NCBI RefSeq assembly: GCF_902459525.1
Contig: NZ_LR699166.1
Coordinates: 721,501-785,500, forward strand
Source: Sideroxydans sp. CL21
Lineage (GTDB): Bacteria; Pseudomonadota; Gammaproteobacteria; Burkholderiales; Gallionellaceae
Direction: 5' to 3'
DNA length: 64,000 bases
Shown: positions 1-9,075 of the stretch, in pieces
How the letters are laid out: each line of letters begins with the position of its first letter
Position numbering within the stretch: position 1 is the stretch's first letter
Made by a program: the position numbers and the translations under genes
The notes under the pieces: generated by a model
Seen by the model: only the letters and a program-made list of their open reading frames with translations
What the model was told of the DNA's origin: nothing
Database searches by the model: none

Positions 1-861
1 CTGATCCTGCTCGGTGTTGCCATGCACCACTGGTTCGGCATGCGCGAAGATTTCTGGCCGCAACTGGAACGCCTGATCTATTACGTGTTCTTTCCCGCGC
101 TGCTGTTCAATTCCCTCTCTCATTTCAAGATCGATCTGGGCGCTGCGATGCCGATGCTGATCGTTGCCATGCTGTACATGCTTGCAGGTATAGCGTTGGG
201 TTACGCCGCGAAATTCCTGTTTCATGCGCCGTCCAAAGTATTCGCTGCAACGTTCCAGTCGTCATTTCGTTTCAATAGTTATGTCGGTCTCGCCATCGCG
301 GGAGGCATGCACGGACAAGACGGTCTCGCCGCTATCGGCTTGCTGATGGGTTTCATGGTCCCCGTCGCCAATGTTGCAGCGGTGTTGGCGCTGGCACGCC
401 ACAGTGAAAGCCACTGGCTCAAGGAGATATTGAGCAATCCCTTGATCCTCTCCACCGCAAGCGGTATCGCCGTGAGTTTTTCAGGTCTGGAGTTGCCTGT
501 GCTGCTCAATGCCACGCTGGGTCTGTTGTCGCAGGCCTCGCTGCCGATGGGGTTGATCGCCGTCGGTGCGGGACTGCGTTTGCAGGGCTTGCACAGTCAT
601 CTTGGTACCTTGTGGTATGGCGTGGTGATCAAACTGCTGGTGTTGCCCGCAATCGCGTGGGGATTGGCCAGGGCGTTCGGATTGAGCGGCGTGTATTTCA
701 ATATCGCCGTATTGATGGCTGCACTGCCGGTATCCACCGTATCCTACGTGCTGGCGAGGCGCATGGGCGGCGATGGAGATACTATCGCCGCCCAGGTGAT
801 GCTGAGCACATTGCTGGCCGCGTTGACGCTACCGTTGTGGTTGCTGTTGATGGGGTTGTGA
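1..861 (+). CDS. AEC-family (auxin efflux carrier) transporter, 5' end outside window
   Basis: Inner-membrane permease of the AEC family, whose members export or exchange small organic acids such as malate or auxin-like compounds. The reading frame is open from base 1 (reading LILLGVA before the first Met at 22), so the gene begins upstream and only about 286 residues are visible. The family-typical N-terminal phrase YYVFFPALLFNS and several hydrophobic helices are present, including a C-terminal block with the LPVSTVSYVLAR loop and a final helix ending at the stop. It converges on the ABC operon that follows, with only 30 bp between. The substrate cannot be told from sequence. A second AEC gene lies at 46815-47720. 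Confidence 0.85.
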   Translation: MILLGVAMHHWFGMREDFWPQLERLIYYVFFPALLFNSLSHFKIDLGAAMPMLIVAMLYMLAGIALGYAAKFLFHAPSKVFAATFQSSFRFNSYVGLAIAGGMHGQDGLAAIGLLMGFMVPVANVAAVLALARHSESHWLKEILSNPLILSTASGIAVSFSGLELPVLLNATLGLLSQASLPMGLIAVGAGLRLQGLHSHLGTLWYGVVIKLLVLPAIAWGLARAFGLSGVYFNIAVLMAALPVSTVSYVLARRMGGDGDTIAAQVMLSTLLAALTLPLWLLLMGL

Positions 862-891
862 GCAAGAAATTCCGGGCAAAGCAACAGCGTT

Positions 892-1686
892 TCAGTCTGC
901 AGCAGGCACCTTGATCTCATTCTGGTTGTGCCGGGTCTGTTCTTCCATCACCAGCAACGCCAGTTCCTTCTTGAGGTTGTTGAACTCGACTGAACTCGGA
1001 TCGCGCTGGCGCGGCATGGTAACGCTCACGATCTTCTTGATCGTACCGGGGCGATAGGTCATCACGACGATGCGGTCGGCAAGGTAGATGGATTCTTCGA
1101 TGCTGTGCGTGACAAAGATGATGGTCTTCCTGAATTCCGTCCAGATGCGCAACAGTTCGTCCTGCAGATTGCGCCGGGTGAGCGAGTCGAGCGCGCCGAA
1201 GGGTTCATCCATCAGCAGGATCGGGGAATCCAGTGCCAGCACCCGGGCGATCGCAACGCGCTGGCGCATGCCGCCGGACAGGTCTTTCGGGTAACGGTCG
1301 CGAAAGTCCTGCAAGTTGAGCATTTCGAGCAAAGCGCTCACATTCTCCCTGATCTGCGCCTTGGGCTGCTTCTTGATCTCGAGTCCGAAGGCGATGTTCT
1401 TCTCCACAGTCATCCACGGGAACAGGGCATATTCCTGAAACACCATGCCGCGGTCCGGCCCCGGCGCTTGCACCAGCCTGCCGTCAACGATGACGCTGCC
1501 GGCAGTGGGCAGCGAAAAGCCCGCGATCGCATTGAGCAGGGTGGATTTGCCGCAACCGGACGGACCGAGCAGGCAGATGAATTCTCCGGGTATGACTTCC
1601 AGATTGATGTCATCCAGTGCAACGACTTCGCGACCGCCTGTGCTGAATACTTTGCTTACTTTGCTGATATGGATTTGTGGCTGCAT
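892..1686 (-). CDS. ABC transporter ATPase, nitrate/sulfonate/taurine (SsuB/TauB) type
   Basis: Cytoplasmic ATPase of an importer of the nitrate/sulfonate/taurine family. Visible motifs in order are Walker A (GPSGCGKST), Q-loop (FQEYALFPW), signature (LSGGMRQR), Walker B (ILLMDEPFGALD) and the H-loop (VTHSIEES). I chose the ATG at 1686, which gives MQPQIHISK. A GTG at 1716 would add ten residues and overlap the permease gene. It is the last gene of a three-gene minus-strand operon (binding protein, permease, ATPase). Assignment to the family is firm. The substrate could be an alkanesulfonate, taurine, nitrate, thiamine precursor or another small molecule. Confidence 0.9.
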   Translation of the reverse strand: MQPQIHISKVSKVFSTGGREVVALDDINLEVIPGEFICLLGPSGCGKSTLLNAIAGFSLPTAGSVIVDGRLVQAPGPDRGMVFQEYALFPWMTVEKNIAFGLEIKKQPKAQIRENVSALLEMLNLQDFRDRYPKDLSGGMRQRVAIARVLALDSPILLMDEPFGALDSLTRRNLQDELLRIWTEFRKTIIFVTHSIEESIYLADRIVVMTYRPGTIKKIVSVTMPRQRDPSSVEFNNLKKELALLVMEEQTRHNQNEIKVPAAD

Positions 1687-1688
1687 GG

Positions 1689-2519
1689 TCAATTGCTTTC
1701 GATTCCTCTGTGCCACTTGAGCAAATAATTGTTTAGTCGGTTCATGCCCGAGTCGATGGCCAAACCGAGCAATCCGATCGTGAACATGCCGGCGATGATC
1801 TTGTCCGACCAGAAGAACTCGCGCGCCTCCAGGATGCGGTAGCCGAGGCCGTTGTTGACCGCGATCATTTCGGCCACGATCACCACGATGAAAGCGGTGC
1901 CGACACCGATGCGCGCACCCGTCAGGATATAAGGGGTCGCGGCCGGCAGCATCACGCGCAGGAACAGGGTGGTCTGGCTCGCTCCCAGACTCCGGGCGGC
2001 GCGGATGTAGATGCCGTCGACGTGGCGCACACCCGCGATGGTGTTCATCAGCACGGGGAAGAACGCGCCGATCACGATCAGGAAGATCGCGGGCGGGTTG
2101 CCCAATCCGAACCAGAGTATCGATAGCGGGATGAAAGCGATGGGCGGGATCGGGCGCAGGATCTGGATCAAGGGGTTGAACAGTTTGTAGATGCGGTCGT
2201 TCGCTCCCATCAGCAGGCCCAGTGGCAATGCCAGGGCAGTACCAACCAGAAAGCCCACCACAACGCGATACATGCTGGCATAGGCATCGCGGATCATTTC
2301 ACCGGAAAACAGCCAGGTCAGGTAGCCGGATTGTGACGGATCGAACGCTTCCGTGGGCAGCAGATATTCCCACCATTTCGCGATCACTGCCGTGGGGGCC
2401 GGCAGTATCTGCGGATTGACGATGGCGTGTGTGGACAGGTACTGCCAGATCGCCAGTAAAATGGCGGGCACCAGAAGTCCCTGCAGGGATGCATATAATC
2501 TTGCCAGTATATTTTTCAT
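1689..2519 (-). CDS. ABC transporter permease, SsuC/TauC type
   Basis: Membrane subunit (276 residues) of the same importer. It has about six hydrophobic helices and the EAA-loop region around GVRHVDGIYIRAARSLGAS, which docks the ATPase. It lies 16 bp downstream of the binding-protein gene and 2 bp upstream of the chosen ATPase start, so the three genes are very likely one transcript. No strong Shine-Dalgarno sequence is visible, which fits translational coupling to the gene before it. Confidence 0.9.
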   Translation of the reverse strand: MKNILARLYASLQGLLVPAILLAIWQYLSTHAIVNPQILPAPTAVIAKWWEYLLPTEAFDPSQSGYLTWLFSGEMIRDAYASMYRVVVGFLVGTALALPLGLLMGANDRIYKLFNPLIQILRPIPPIAFIPLSILWFGLGNPPAIFLIVIGAFFPVLMNTIAGVRHVDGIYIRAARSLGASQTTLFLRVMLPAATPYILTGARIGVGTAFIVVIVAEMIAVNNGLGYRILEAREFFWSDKIIAGMFTIGLLGLAIDSGMNRLNNYLLKWHRGIESN

Positions 2520-2535
2520 CGGTGGCTACGCCGCG

Positions 2536-3507
2536 CTACTTGATCTTCATTTCTTTTTTTGCCTTGTCGAGCAGATCGAGGCGTACCCAATCTTTCGCCG
2601 CCGGTACGATCGCCAGTTTGCCAACACCGTATTTCTTCATCAGGTCTGCAGTGACCTGCACATGTTCGAGACTGACGTCATAAGTGAATGACGCATTGCT
2701 CATGGCATCCTGATAGTCTTCATGGGAGATCTGATTCTTGAACATCTGTTCGCGTACATATTTTTCTGCCAGTTTGGGATTTTCCTGGAAAGTCCTGGTT
2801 GCTTCCACGAACAGTTTGAGCACCCGTTCGGCGACATCGCGTTTTTCGTTATACATCTTTTCCGTCATCACCAGTACCCGCACCGGCTCGCCGATCGGCG
2901 TGTCGTAGGGTTTCACCACTTCCACGCCGTAGCCCTTGTTGATTGCTTGTGAAGATTGCGGCTCGGACTGGCACATGGCGTCGATATTCTTTTGCATCAA
3001 TGCCTGGTTCAGGTCGGCAAACGGCATGAAGAATATCTGCACATCCTTGCCCGGCTGATCTGACCATGTCAGGTTGTTCTTGGACAGTTCCGCAGCCAGC
3101 AACAATTCCTGCGCACCTCCGCGCGCCACGCCTACCTTCTTGCCCCTGAGATCGGCTACCGATTTGATGTTCAGGTCAGGGCGGCCGACAATGCGTGCGC
3201 CGCCTTTGGCAAAGCCCGCGACCACGTAGATGGGTACTCCATTGGCGCGCCCCGCGACAGCGGCATCAAGCGCACTGGCGGCGATGTCGATCTCACCCGC
3301 TATGGTTGCCGGAAGAATGTCGAGACCTTTGGCAAAGACTCTTTCCTCGATCACCAGGTTGTATTTGGACGCGATCTCCTTCATGTAAGAGACCGCCCCG
3401 TAATGGGCGAACTTCAGGTTGCCCAGCCTGACGACATCCGGTGCGGCCTGCGCGCCCAGCGAAAGGAACAAAGCACATGCGATCAGAATTATTTTTGAAG
3501 ACTTCAT
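2536..3507 (-). CDS. ABC transporter substrate-binding protein, NMT1/SsuA-like
   Basis: Periplasmic binding protein of the NMT1/THI5-SsuA-TauA superfamily, first gene of the importer operon. The start at 3507 (MKSSKIILIACALFLSLGAQA) is chosen because GGGGG lies four bases upstream and it begins directly with a signal peptide cleaved after AQA. A start at 3534 would put nine odd residues in front of the signal. The mature protein shows the family pattern of a ligand-capture half (GLDILPATIAGEIDIA) followed by the DLRGKKVGVARGG lobe. No neighbouring desulfonation or nitrate genes are present to reveal the ligand. Confidence 0.88.
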   Translation of the reverse strand: MKSSKIILIACALFLSLGAQAAPDVVRLGNLKFAHYGAVSYMKEIASKYNLVIEERVFAKGLDILPATIAGEIDIAASALDAAVAGRANGVPIYVVAGFAKGGARIVGRPDLNIKSVADLRGKKVGVARGGAQELLLAAELSKNNLTWSDQPGKDVQIFFMPFADLNQALMQKNIDAMCQSEPQSSQAINKGYGVEVVKPYDTPIGEPVRVLVMTEKMYNEKRDVAERVLKLFVEATRTFQENPKLAEKYVREQMFKNQISHEDYQDAMSNASFTYDVSLEHVQVTADLMKKYGVGKLAIVPAAKDWVRLDLLDKAKKEMKIK

Positions 3508-3907
3508 GTAACCCCCTGAAAAAAAGAAGCGCATCGGCCGCCGGTTGAAAATTATACCTTCTGCACTGCCCCGGATTGCGGGAGTGGCGACTCTTGCCTG
3601 GTTCGGCCTTTGAGCTGCAAGGTTATTGCGAGGGGAGAGGTGGATCTTGCGCGCGGTTCAGTCGTCTCTTCCGGGAGACAGTGCAATTTTGTTAGGTTTC
3701 ATTTGCTTATCCTGAAACCATGAATATTTCCGGCTCGCATGTCGTCGGCGGGCGACAGACGATTTTCGAATAATGGAATGCACGACCGATTTTGCCTCGA
3801 TGATTGGCAATAACAAATCAATAAATCAACGGGATAAAAATTTCCTCCAGAGGCGGCATGATAGTTGCTCACTTTGAGGTCATGGCAATGACTGCGTGAC
3901 CTCACAG
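3508..3907. other. Intergenic region between divergent importer operon and opgH
   Basis: A 400-bp gap between two divergent transcription units, so it should hold both promoters. I see no convincing small gene. The only clear structure is an inverted repeat next to the opgH start, listed separately. An AT-rich stretch around 3805-3845 may hold a promoter, but I cannot match it to a consensus with confidence. Confidence 0.5.
3875..3904. promoter_or_regulatory. Inverted repeat at the opgH start
   Basis: TGAGGTCA (3875-3882) and TGACCTCA (3897-3904) form a perfect 8-bp inverted repeat with 14 bases between, ending three bases before the ATG of opgH. In mRNA this would fold into a hairpin over the initiation region, and in DNA it could be an operator. 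The function is not known. Confidence 0.35.
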
Positions 3908-5797
3908 ATGAAACCTTGCGATATCCCGAATGTAATCAGGTCAACGACGACAGCTCCCCCGATCCGCCGCGGCAGCATGGTGCCACGTCCTTGGACAGGA
4001 TTCTGGCGCGGGCTCTGGCTGGCGCTGTCCGGTGCCGACGTTTCGCGGCTGGGCGTAAACGCTCCCGCGTGGCAAGCCGCCGCATCCAGGCGGCGGGCGG
4101 CTTTGCTGGCCATCGTGTTCGCGAGCACCGCGGTGGCGGCGATCCTGCTTTTCTGCACCCAGACCGCAAGCAGCGGTCACCCGGTTCTGCACTTCATCCA
4201 GCTTGCCTTGTTTGTCGTGCTGTTCGGCTGGGTGACGGCCGGATTCGTGACCGCGATGATGGGATTCAGGGTGCAGTCGCATCCGGACCCGCACGCGCTG
4301 CCGCTCGCAGGCCTCGATCCGCGCACCCTGGATCGCGATGCGCGTACCGCCATCATCATGCCGATATGCAATGAGCCGGTTGACTCCGTGTTTGCGGGAT
4401 TGCGTGCCACTTGTGAATCGCTGGCCAGGAGTGAAGCTGCCGGACTGTTCGATGTCTATGTGCTTTCCGATACCTATGATCCGGGTTTGCGTCTGCAAGA
4501 GTTGGCAGCCTGGTCGACTTTGCGCGAACAGATGGGGGATAGCTGCAGACTTTATTACCGTCTGCGCGAGCGCCGTACCCGCCGCAAGGCTGGCAACGTG
4601 GCGGACTTTTGCCGTCGCTGGGGGCGCAACTACCGGTATATGGTAGTGCTCGATGCCGACAGCGTGATGACCGGGGACTCGATAACCACGCTGGTGTGCA
4701 TGATGGAAGCGAACCCGAAAGCGGGAATCATCCAGACTGCACCACGGGCTTGCGGCGTGCAATCGTTGCATGCCAGATTGCAGCAATTTGCCGGACGGGT
4801 GGCTGGTCGCCTGTTCACGGCTGGCATGCAGTTCTGGCAATTGGGTGAATCCCATTACTGGGGGCATAACGCCATCATCCGCGTCGAACCGTTCATGAAA
4901 CATTGCGCGCTGGATCTGTTGCCGGGGCAGGGCGGTCTCTCGGGCGAAATTCTTTCGCACGATTTTGTGGAGGCCGCTTTGATGCGCCGGGCGGGTTACC
5001 ACGTCTGGCTTACGACCGATCTGGAAGGCAGTTACGAGCAGCAACCGTCCAATCTGATGGAGGAACTGCAGCGCGATCGTCGCTGGTGCCAGGGCAACCT
5101 GATGAACTTCCGCCTGATCACCGAACCGGGTTTCCAAGCCATCCACCGCGCCATGCTGTTCACGGGCGCCATGTCTTATGTATCCGCTCCATTGTGGCTC
5201 GGTTTTCTGCTGGTGAGCTTGAGCCTGCGGCTGCTGGAACCGCAGACCTCCGCTGCACTTTTGTTCCCCTGGCTGGGCATTTCTTCCACGCTGGAATTGC
5301 TGTGGGCTCTGACGCTGACCCTGTTGTTTTTGCCCAGGGTCATGGCCGTGGTGGCAATCATGAAGCACGGCGAACAGGCGGCATATGGCGGTGCTGCTGC
5401 ATTGATCAAAAGTGCCGCGCTTGAAGCCATCCTTTCTGCCCTGCAAGCCCCGATTCGCATGGTAGCCCATACTCTCTTCGTTATTACAGCGCTGACCGGA
5501 CTGGATCTGGAATGGAAGTCCCCCATGCGCGAAACCCGATCGGTTCAGTGGCGCGATGCGTTACACCGCTTCATGCCCGTCATGGCTGTTGTTGCATTAA
5601 CGCTGCTAGCCATATTCCTGCTCCATCAAAATGCTGTCTGGTGGTTGTTGCCTGTAGGTTTGCCGTTGCTGCTTGCGGTTCCCATCACCGTGTTAACGAG
5701 CGAATCAAAATTGGGTGTTTCCCTGCGCCGTAAAAACTGGTTGCTCACTCCCGAAGAGCGTACTACTCCGTACGTGCTGGTGCGCGCCTGGGCATAA
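3908..5797 (+). CDS. opgH: Glucans biosynthesis glucosyltransferase OpgH (MdoH)
   Basis: Inner-membrane glycosyltransferase that builds the beta-1,2 glucan backbone of osmoregulated periplasmic glucans from UDP-glucose. It has N-terminal membrane helices, then a GT2 domain with FAGLRAT, the metal-binding VVLDADSVMTG (about residue 248), GESHYWGHNAIIR, SHDFVEAALMRRAG and RRWCQGNLMNFR (about 390), then further helices. These blocks match enterobacterial MdoH almost word for word. At 629 residues it is shorter than the 847-residue E. coli protein, lacking much of the N-terminal extension and the C-terminal tail after the PEE motif. The start is uncertain: ATG at 3908 has no good ribosome site, and GTG at 3896 is the alternative. 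The opgD-like gene follows 49 bp downstream. Confidence 0.93.
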   Translation: MKPCDIPNVIRSTTTAPPIRRGSMVPRPWTGFWRGLWLALSGADVSRLGVNAPAWQAAASRRRAALLAIVFASTAVAAILLFCTQTASSGHPVLHFIQLALFVVLFGWVTAGFVTAMMGFRVQSHPDPHALPLAGLDPRTLDRDARTAIIMPICNEPVDSVFAGLRATCESLARSEAAGLFDVYVLSDTYDPGLRLQELAAWSTLREQMGDSCRLYYRLRERRTRRKAGNVADFCRRWGRNYRYMVVLDADSVMTGDSITTLVCMMEANPKAGIIQTAPRACGVQSLHARLQQFAGRVAGRLFTAGMQFWQLGESHYWGHNAIIRVEPFMKHCALDLLPGQGGLSGEILSHDFVEAALMRRAGYHVWLTTDLEGSYEQQPSNLMEELQRDRRWCQGNLMNFRLITEPGFQAIHRAMLFTGAMSYVSAPLWLGFLLVSLSLRLLEPQTSAALLFPWLGISSTLELLWALTLTLLFLPRVMAVVAIMKHGEQAAYGGAAALIKSAALEAILSALQAPIRMVAHTLFVITALTGLDLEWKSPMRETRSVQWRDALHRFMPVMAVVALTLLAIFLLHQNAVWWLLPVGLPLLLAVPITVLTSESKLGVSLRRKNWLLTPEERTTPYVLVRAWA

Positions 5798-5846
5798 GCT
5801 AGAATGCCGGTTCTACCGGCATTTCCGAACAAGCAGCGTGATATCC

Positions 5847-7466
5847 ATGTCGCCCGAATTTGATCGCAGAAAATTCCTTGGCCTGCTGGCCACCGCCGCA
5901 GCCTCTGTCGCACTCCCCTGGTCCAGTGCCATGGCTGCCGATTCGGGATTGGCACTGGGCAAAACTGCCGTTTTTTCCTGGGACGGCTTGATCGAGGAAG
6001 CCAGGCGCTTGTCGAAACAACCCTACCAGCCAGAGATGCAACCAAATCAGGATGTCCTGGCTCAGATCGATTGGGAGGCTCACGGTAAGATCCACTTCAA
6101 GCCCGATGATGCACTCTTTGCCGGTGGACCCGGACAGTACCCTGTCCAATTCTTTCATCCGGGATGTTTCTTTCAGAACGCGGTAAGGATGTACCGGCTT
6201 GACAGTTCACTGGGGGAAAAACAGACACACACCCTTGCACGTGAAATTCTGTTCGATAAAAGTTATTTTGAAATGCCTGGCGACAGTCCCGCGCATCACC
6301 TTGGGCCGCAGGCGCACTTCGCTGGCTTTCGTATCCAGGAAAGCCGCCTTGGCGATCAGTCGCGTCTCGACTGGCAACACAACGACTGGGCTGCATTTCT
6401 GGGCGCCTCCTATTTTCGCGCCATCGGCGACGAGTACCAATACGGCCTGTCGGCACGCGGTATTGCCATCGATACAGTGGTATTTGGCAAGACAGAAGAA
6501 TTCCCGGCTTTTACCCGCTTTTATTTTGAATCCGCAAGCGACAATTCCAACGCAGTTATCGTCTATGCATTTCTTGACGGCCCCAGCATTACCGGTGCCT
6601 ATCGTTTTGTCCTGACGCGGGAGAAGGGTGTGGTAATGGACGTCGAGACAAACTTGTTCATGCGGCGGGACGTTTCCCGCTTCGGGATTGCACCCGCCAC
6701 TTCGATGTACTGGTTTTCCGGGAAAGACAAGACAAAGCAGACAGACTGGAGGCCAGAAGTTCACGATTCGGATGGCCTGGCATTGTGGACCGGCGCCAAT
6801 GAACATGTCTGGCGCCCCCTCAACGAACCCGACGGTATTACCGTATCAGCCTTTGCCGACAACAATCCGCGCGGATTCGGCCTGATGCAGCGCGAGCGCG
6901 ATTTCGGCGAATATCTGGATGCCGTTCATTACGAGCGACGCCCCGGCCTGTGGGTCGAACCGCTCGACAATTGGGGCGAAGGTTCGGTGCAACTAGTGGA
7001 ACAACCCACCGACGAAGAGCTTTACGACAACGTCGCCGCGATGTGGGTCCCCCGCGAAAAGGTGACCGCAGGTTCCCGTTACCGTTTGCGCTATCGCTTG
7101 CACTGGACGGCGGAAGAGCCGTTCAAGACCGCTCTGGCGCGTTGTGTGGCGACTCGTATCGGACGAGGCGGCGAGCCGGCGAAGCGTCCGCCGGGAGTGC
7201 ATAAATTCGTGGTCGAATTCCAGGGCGGAACACTCGATCAGCTTGCATCAGGTGCCATTCCCGAAGTGGTCGTGTCGGCCTCTCGCGGAAAGATAAGCAG
7301 GATAGCGGCCGAGGCTGTGCCCGACGGTATCCTTGGGCATTGGCGTACATTTTTCGACCTTGGCGAGTTGGGGCCGACAAAAGAGCCGGTTGAAATACGT
7401 CTCTTTCTGCGTAGCGGAGAACTGACGATCACCGAAACGTGGCTATACCAGTTTCAGCCCGCCTGA
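5847..7466 (+). CDS. opgD: Periplasmic glucan biosynthesis protein, OpgG/OpgD family, Tat-exported
   Basis: Periplasmic protein (539 residues) of the MdoG/MdoD family, which shapes or trims the glucan made by OpgH. The ATG at 5847 gives a twin-arginine signal (DRRKFLGLLATAAA) cleaved near SAMAADS, a feature of OpgD rather than the Sec-exported OpgG. Family blocks run to the end: FLGASYFRA, YGLSARGIAID, SITGAYRF, DNNPRGFGLMQRERDF, RPGLWVEPLDNWGEG and the closing ETWLYQF. It follows opgH by 49 bp, the reverse of the opgGH order in enterobacteria. Since no second copy is visible it may be the only OpgG/D protein partnered with OpgH here. The D-versus-G choice rests mainly on the Tat signal. Confidence 0.88.
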   Translation: MSPEFDRRKFLGLLATAAASVALPWSSAMAADSGLALGKTAVFSWDGLIEEARRLSKQPYQPEMQPNQDVLAQIDWEAHGKIHFKPDDALFAGGPGQYPVQFFHPGCFFQNAVRMYRLDSSLGEKQTHTLAREILFDKSYFEMPGDSPAHHLGPQAHFAGFRIQESRLGDQSRLDWQHNDWAAFLGASYFRAIGDEYQYGLSARGIAIDTVVFGKTEEFPAFTRFYFESASDNSNAVIVYAFLDGPSITGAYRFVLTREKGVVMDVETNLFMRRDVSRFGIAPATSMYWFSGKDKTKQTDWRPEVHDSDGLALWTGANEHVWRPLNEPDGITVSAFADNNPRGFGLMQRERDFGEYLDAVHYERRPGLWVEPLDNWGEGSVQLVEQPTDEELYDNVAAMWVPREKVTAGSRYRLRYRLHWTAEEPFKTALARCVATRIGRGGEPAKRPPGVHKFVVEFQGGTLDQLASGAIPEVVVSASRGKISRIAAEAVPDGILGHWRTFFDLGELGPTKEPVEIRLFLRSGELTITETWLYQFQPA

Positions 7467-7490
7467 ACTCCGGCCTCGCTCAAGTTCGAT

Positions 7491-7934
7491 TCAATGACTC
7501 AATCTTGAAAAATGACGATCGGCTATGGCTTTCTGTTCGGGCGTCAATACCGCGTAAAGCTGCTTGAACGCTTCGTCCATATTTTCGAAGTTCGCCAGAC
7601 GTTTCCTCATCAATTCGATATGGCGGTCGAAGCGCTCAGGCGCAGTCTGGGGCTGGTCATGCATCGCTTCATTCGTGCGATCCCTTATGTCTTTGACATT
7701 GCTCCTGGTTTTCTCGGCATAAGTATTCCAGGCTTGCTCCTGATCGTTTGTGATGTTCAGCTCTTTCTTGAAAGCCAAAAGGTGCCGTTCTGAATTTGCC
7801 ACGGGGTCTGAGTGCCGATGCTCCTTGCAGCCGGATTCATTATTTGATGCATGATCGTCCGCATATGCCGGTGCGGCTAGGCTGGTCAAAAATAGGGCGG
7901 AAATTAGTAATATCCTAGGCTGCATTTTTTTCAT
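7491..7934 (-). CDS. Spy/CpxP-like LTxxQ-motif periplasmic protein
   Basis: Small exported protein (147 residues) with a signal peptide (RILLISALFLTSLAAPAYA) and an all-helical, charged mature part ending in the LTxxQ motif (LTPEQKAIADRHF) that marks the Spy/CpxP chaperone and stress-sensor family. Start ATG at 7934 is chosen for the GGAG seven bases upstream. An ATG eight codons earlier at 7958 would lengthen the leader. It converges on opgD with 24 bp between and is followed upstream (same strand) by a glycine-rich lipoprotein. A role in envelope stress or metal response is likely from the family, not shown here. Confidence 0.8.
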   Translation of the reverse strand: MKKMQPRILLISALFLTSLAAPAYADDHASNNESGCKEHRHSDPVANSERHLLAFKKELNITNDQEQAWNTYAEKTRSNVKDIRDRTNEAMHDQPQTAPERFDRHIELMRKRLANFENMDEAFKQLYAVLTPEQKAIADRHFSRLSH

Positions 7935-7985
7935 GAATAACTCCTTAAATTTTTTCAAAGTGGTTGTTTATCCTTCGGCCTGGAT

Positions 7986-8204
7986 TCAATCGTCATCGCC
8001 CATGCCGCCGAAGCCACCATCCCCGAAGCCACCAAAGCCGCCGTCATCCATACCGCCGAAGCCCATGCCACCAAAACCCATGCCGCCGAATCCCATTTCA
8101 TTGAAATTCCCGAAGCCGGATTCGCGATAATCACCACCCATGGGCATACCTTCACAGCCGGCCAATGCCAATATCAGGACACTCATCAATATCAATTTGC
8201 TCAT
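7986..8204 (-). CDS. Small glycine/methionine/phenylalanine-rich lipoprotein
   Basis: A 72-residue predicted lipoprotein with a signal peptide and lipobox LALAGC (Cys at residue 17). The mature part is low complexity: repeated GFGGM units, three in direct tandem, followed by GGFGGFGDGG-type sequence and an acidic end GDDD. GGGG lies before the ATG. It sits 51 bp upstream of the LTxxQ gene on the same strand, so the two may be co-expressed in envelope stress. No family is recognised. The repeats are made of related 15-bp DNA units, so the copy number may vary between strains. Confidence 0.6.
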   Translation of the reverse strand: MSKLILMSVLILALAGCEGMPMGGDYRESGFGNFNEMGFGGMGFGGMGFGGMDDGGFGGFGDGGFGGMGDDD

Positions 8205-9075
8205 TTAAGTCCCCACAGTTAGAAAGAAAATTGACTGTCTCCAAACCGCTTACGATACGACGTGGATAATATAAGCATTACTGTGTCAATTTATTATTAA
8301 TAAAAATTCATTTCCCGGATTCATGTTTTGGTGTCGCTTCCTGATGGTGTTGTAGGAATATGGCATTGCGATCTCAATGGGTCGTTCGCCAAACTTGGCT
8401 CGATATATTCGCCGGTCTGCGGGCATGTTGAGTCGAAAGTTGAAGAAGAAGGATGGCCAAGACCACGGTTGTCGCAGAGTGTGTCGGTTGTTGTTATTGG
8501 GATATCGCGCTGATTTGACGCAAGGGCGGGTTCTTGTACGTTTGATCCTCGTGTTTTGAGGAAGGCCGTCGATGTAGCCAACATGAGAGTCCTGCTTCAA
8601 AATTTCCAACTCACACTTACCATCCAAACTTGCCATTGATCTGTGTGACAAATGTCACTGAAATTCTCACCTTGATGCAATACATTGCAGCTACCATCAA
8701 CAATGCATGGTGCAAATGAATATGAATAAAGTCATCGTGAGATACATGGAGTTCGCAACACTCTAGTTCTGGTGAGGGGCTGATACAACTTCTGATGTGG
8801 AGTGGAGTCAATTTGCATGGCTTGAGGCCAGTGCTACGCCCAATATGGATACTTCAACTCCGTGCAATGGTGTTATATATATTGTAGCGATAGGCGTAAT
8901 AACTTCAACACTGCAAACGCATCTAATCTCAAGCCAGCGTAAGTCGTGCCGCTTAATTTCACGTTCGCACCTCATGCGCGAGCTGACAAGTTGCCTAAAC
9001 TTTAAATATTAGAACATAATCATATATTGATACGACTTTGAATCACGAACTGCACTGCAGAATAGGGATATACAG
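8205..9075. other. AT-rich gap without a supported gene
   Basis: An 871-bp stretch clearly richer in A+T than its surroundings. Short open frames exist on both strands (for example 8377-8559 plus and 8286-8651 minus), but none has a good ribosome site or a recognisable product. The region must contain the promoter of the lipoprotein gene at its left end and that of the efflux operon at its right end, where TATATTGATA-like AT-rich sequence occurs near 9023-9032. Confidence 0.45.
8644..8659. promoter_or_regulatory. CRP/Vfr-like palindrome
   Basis: TGTGACAAATGTCACT matches TGTGA-N6-TCACA at nine of ten defined positions and contains a perfect GTGACA-AA-TGTCAC inverted repeat. It lies about 430 bp upstream of the efflux operon, farther than usual for a CRP site, so the target is unclear and a chance match is possible. 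Confidence 0.3.

Noticed and set aside
3699-3905. 68-codon minus-strand frame upstream of the importer operon
   Set aside because: Its composition looks random, there is no start signal, and it crosses the opgH start region.
3941-5470. 509-codon open frame antisense to opgH
   Set aside because: It lies entirely opposite a convincing opgH and its translation is rich in His/Arg/Gln with no domain, as expected for a shadow in GC-rich DNA.
8286-8651. 121-codon minus-strand frame in the AT-rich gap
   Set aside because: It has no ribosome site, odd composition, overlapping frames on the other strand and no recognisable fold.
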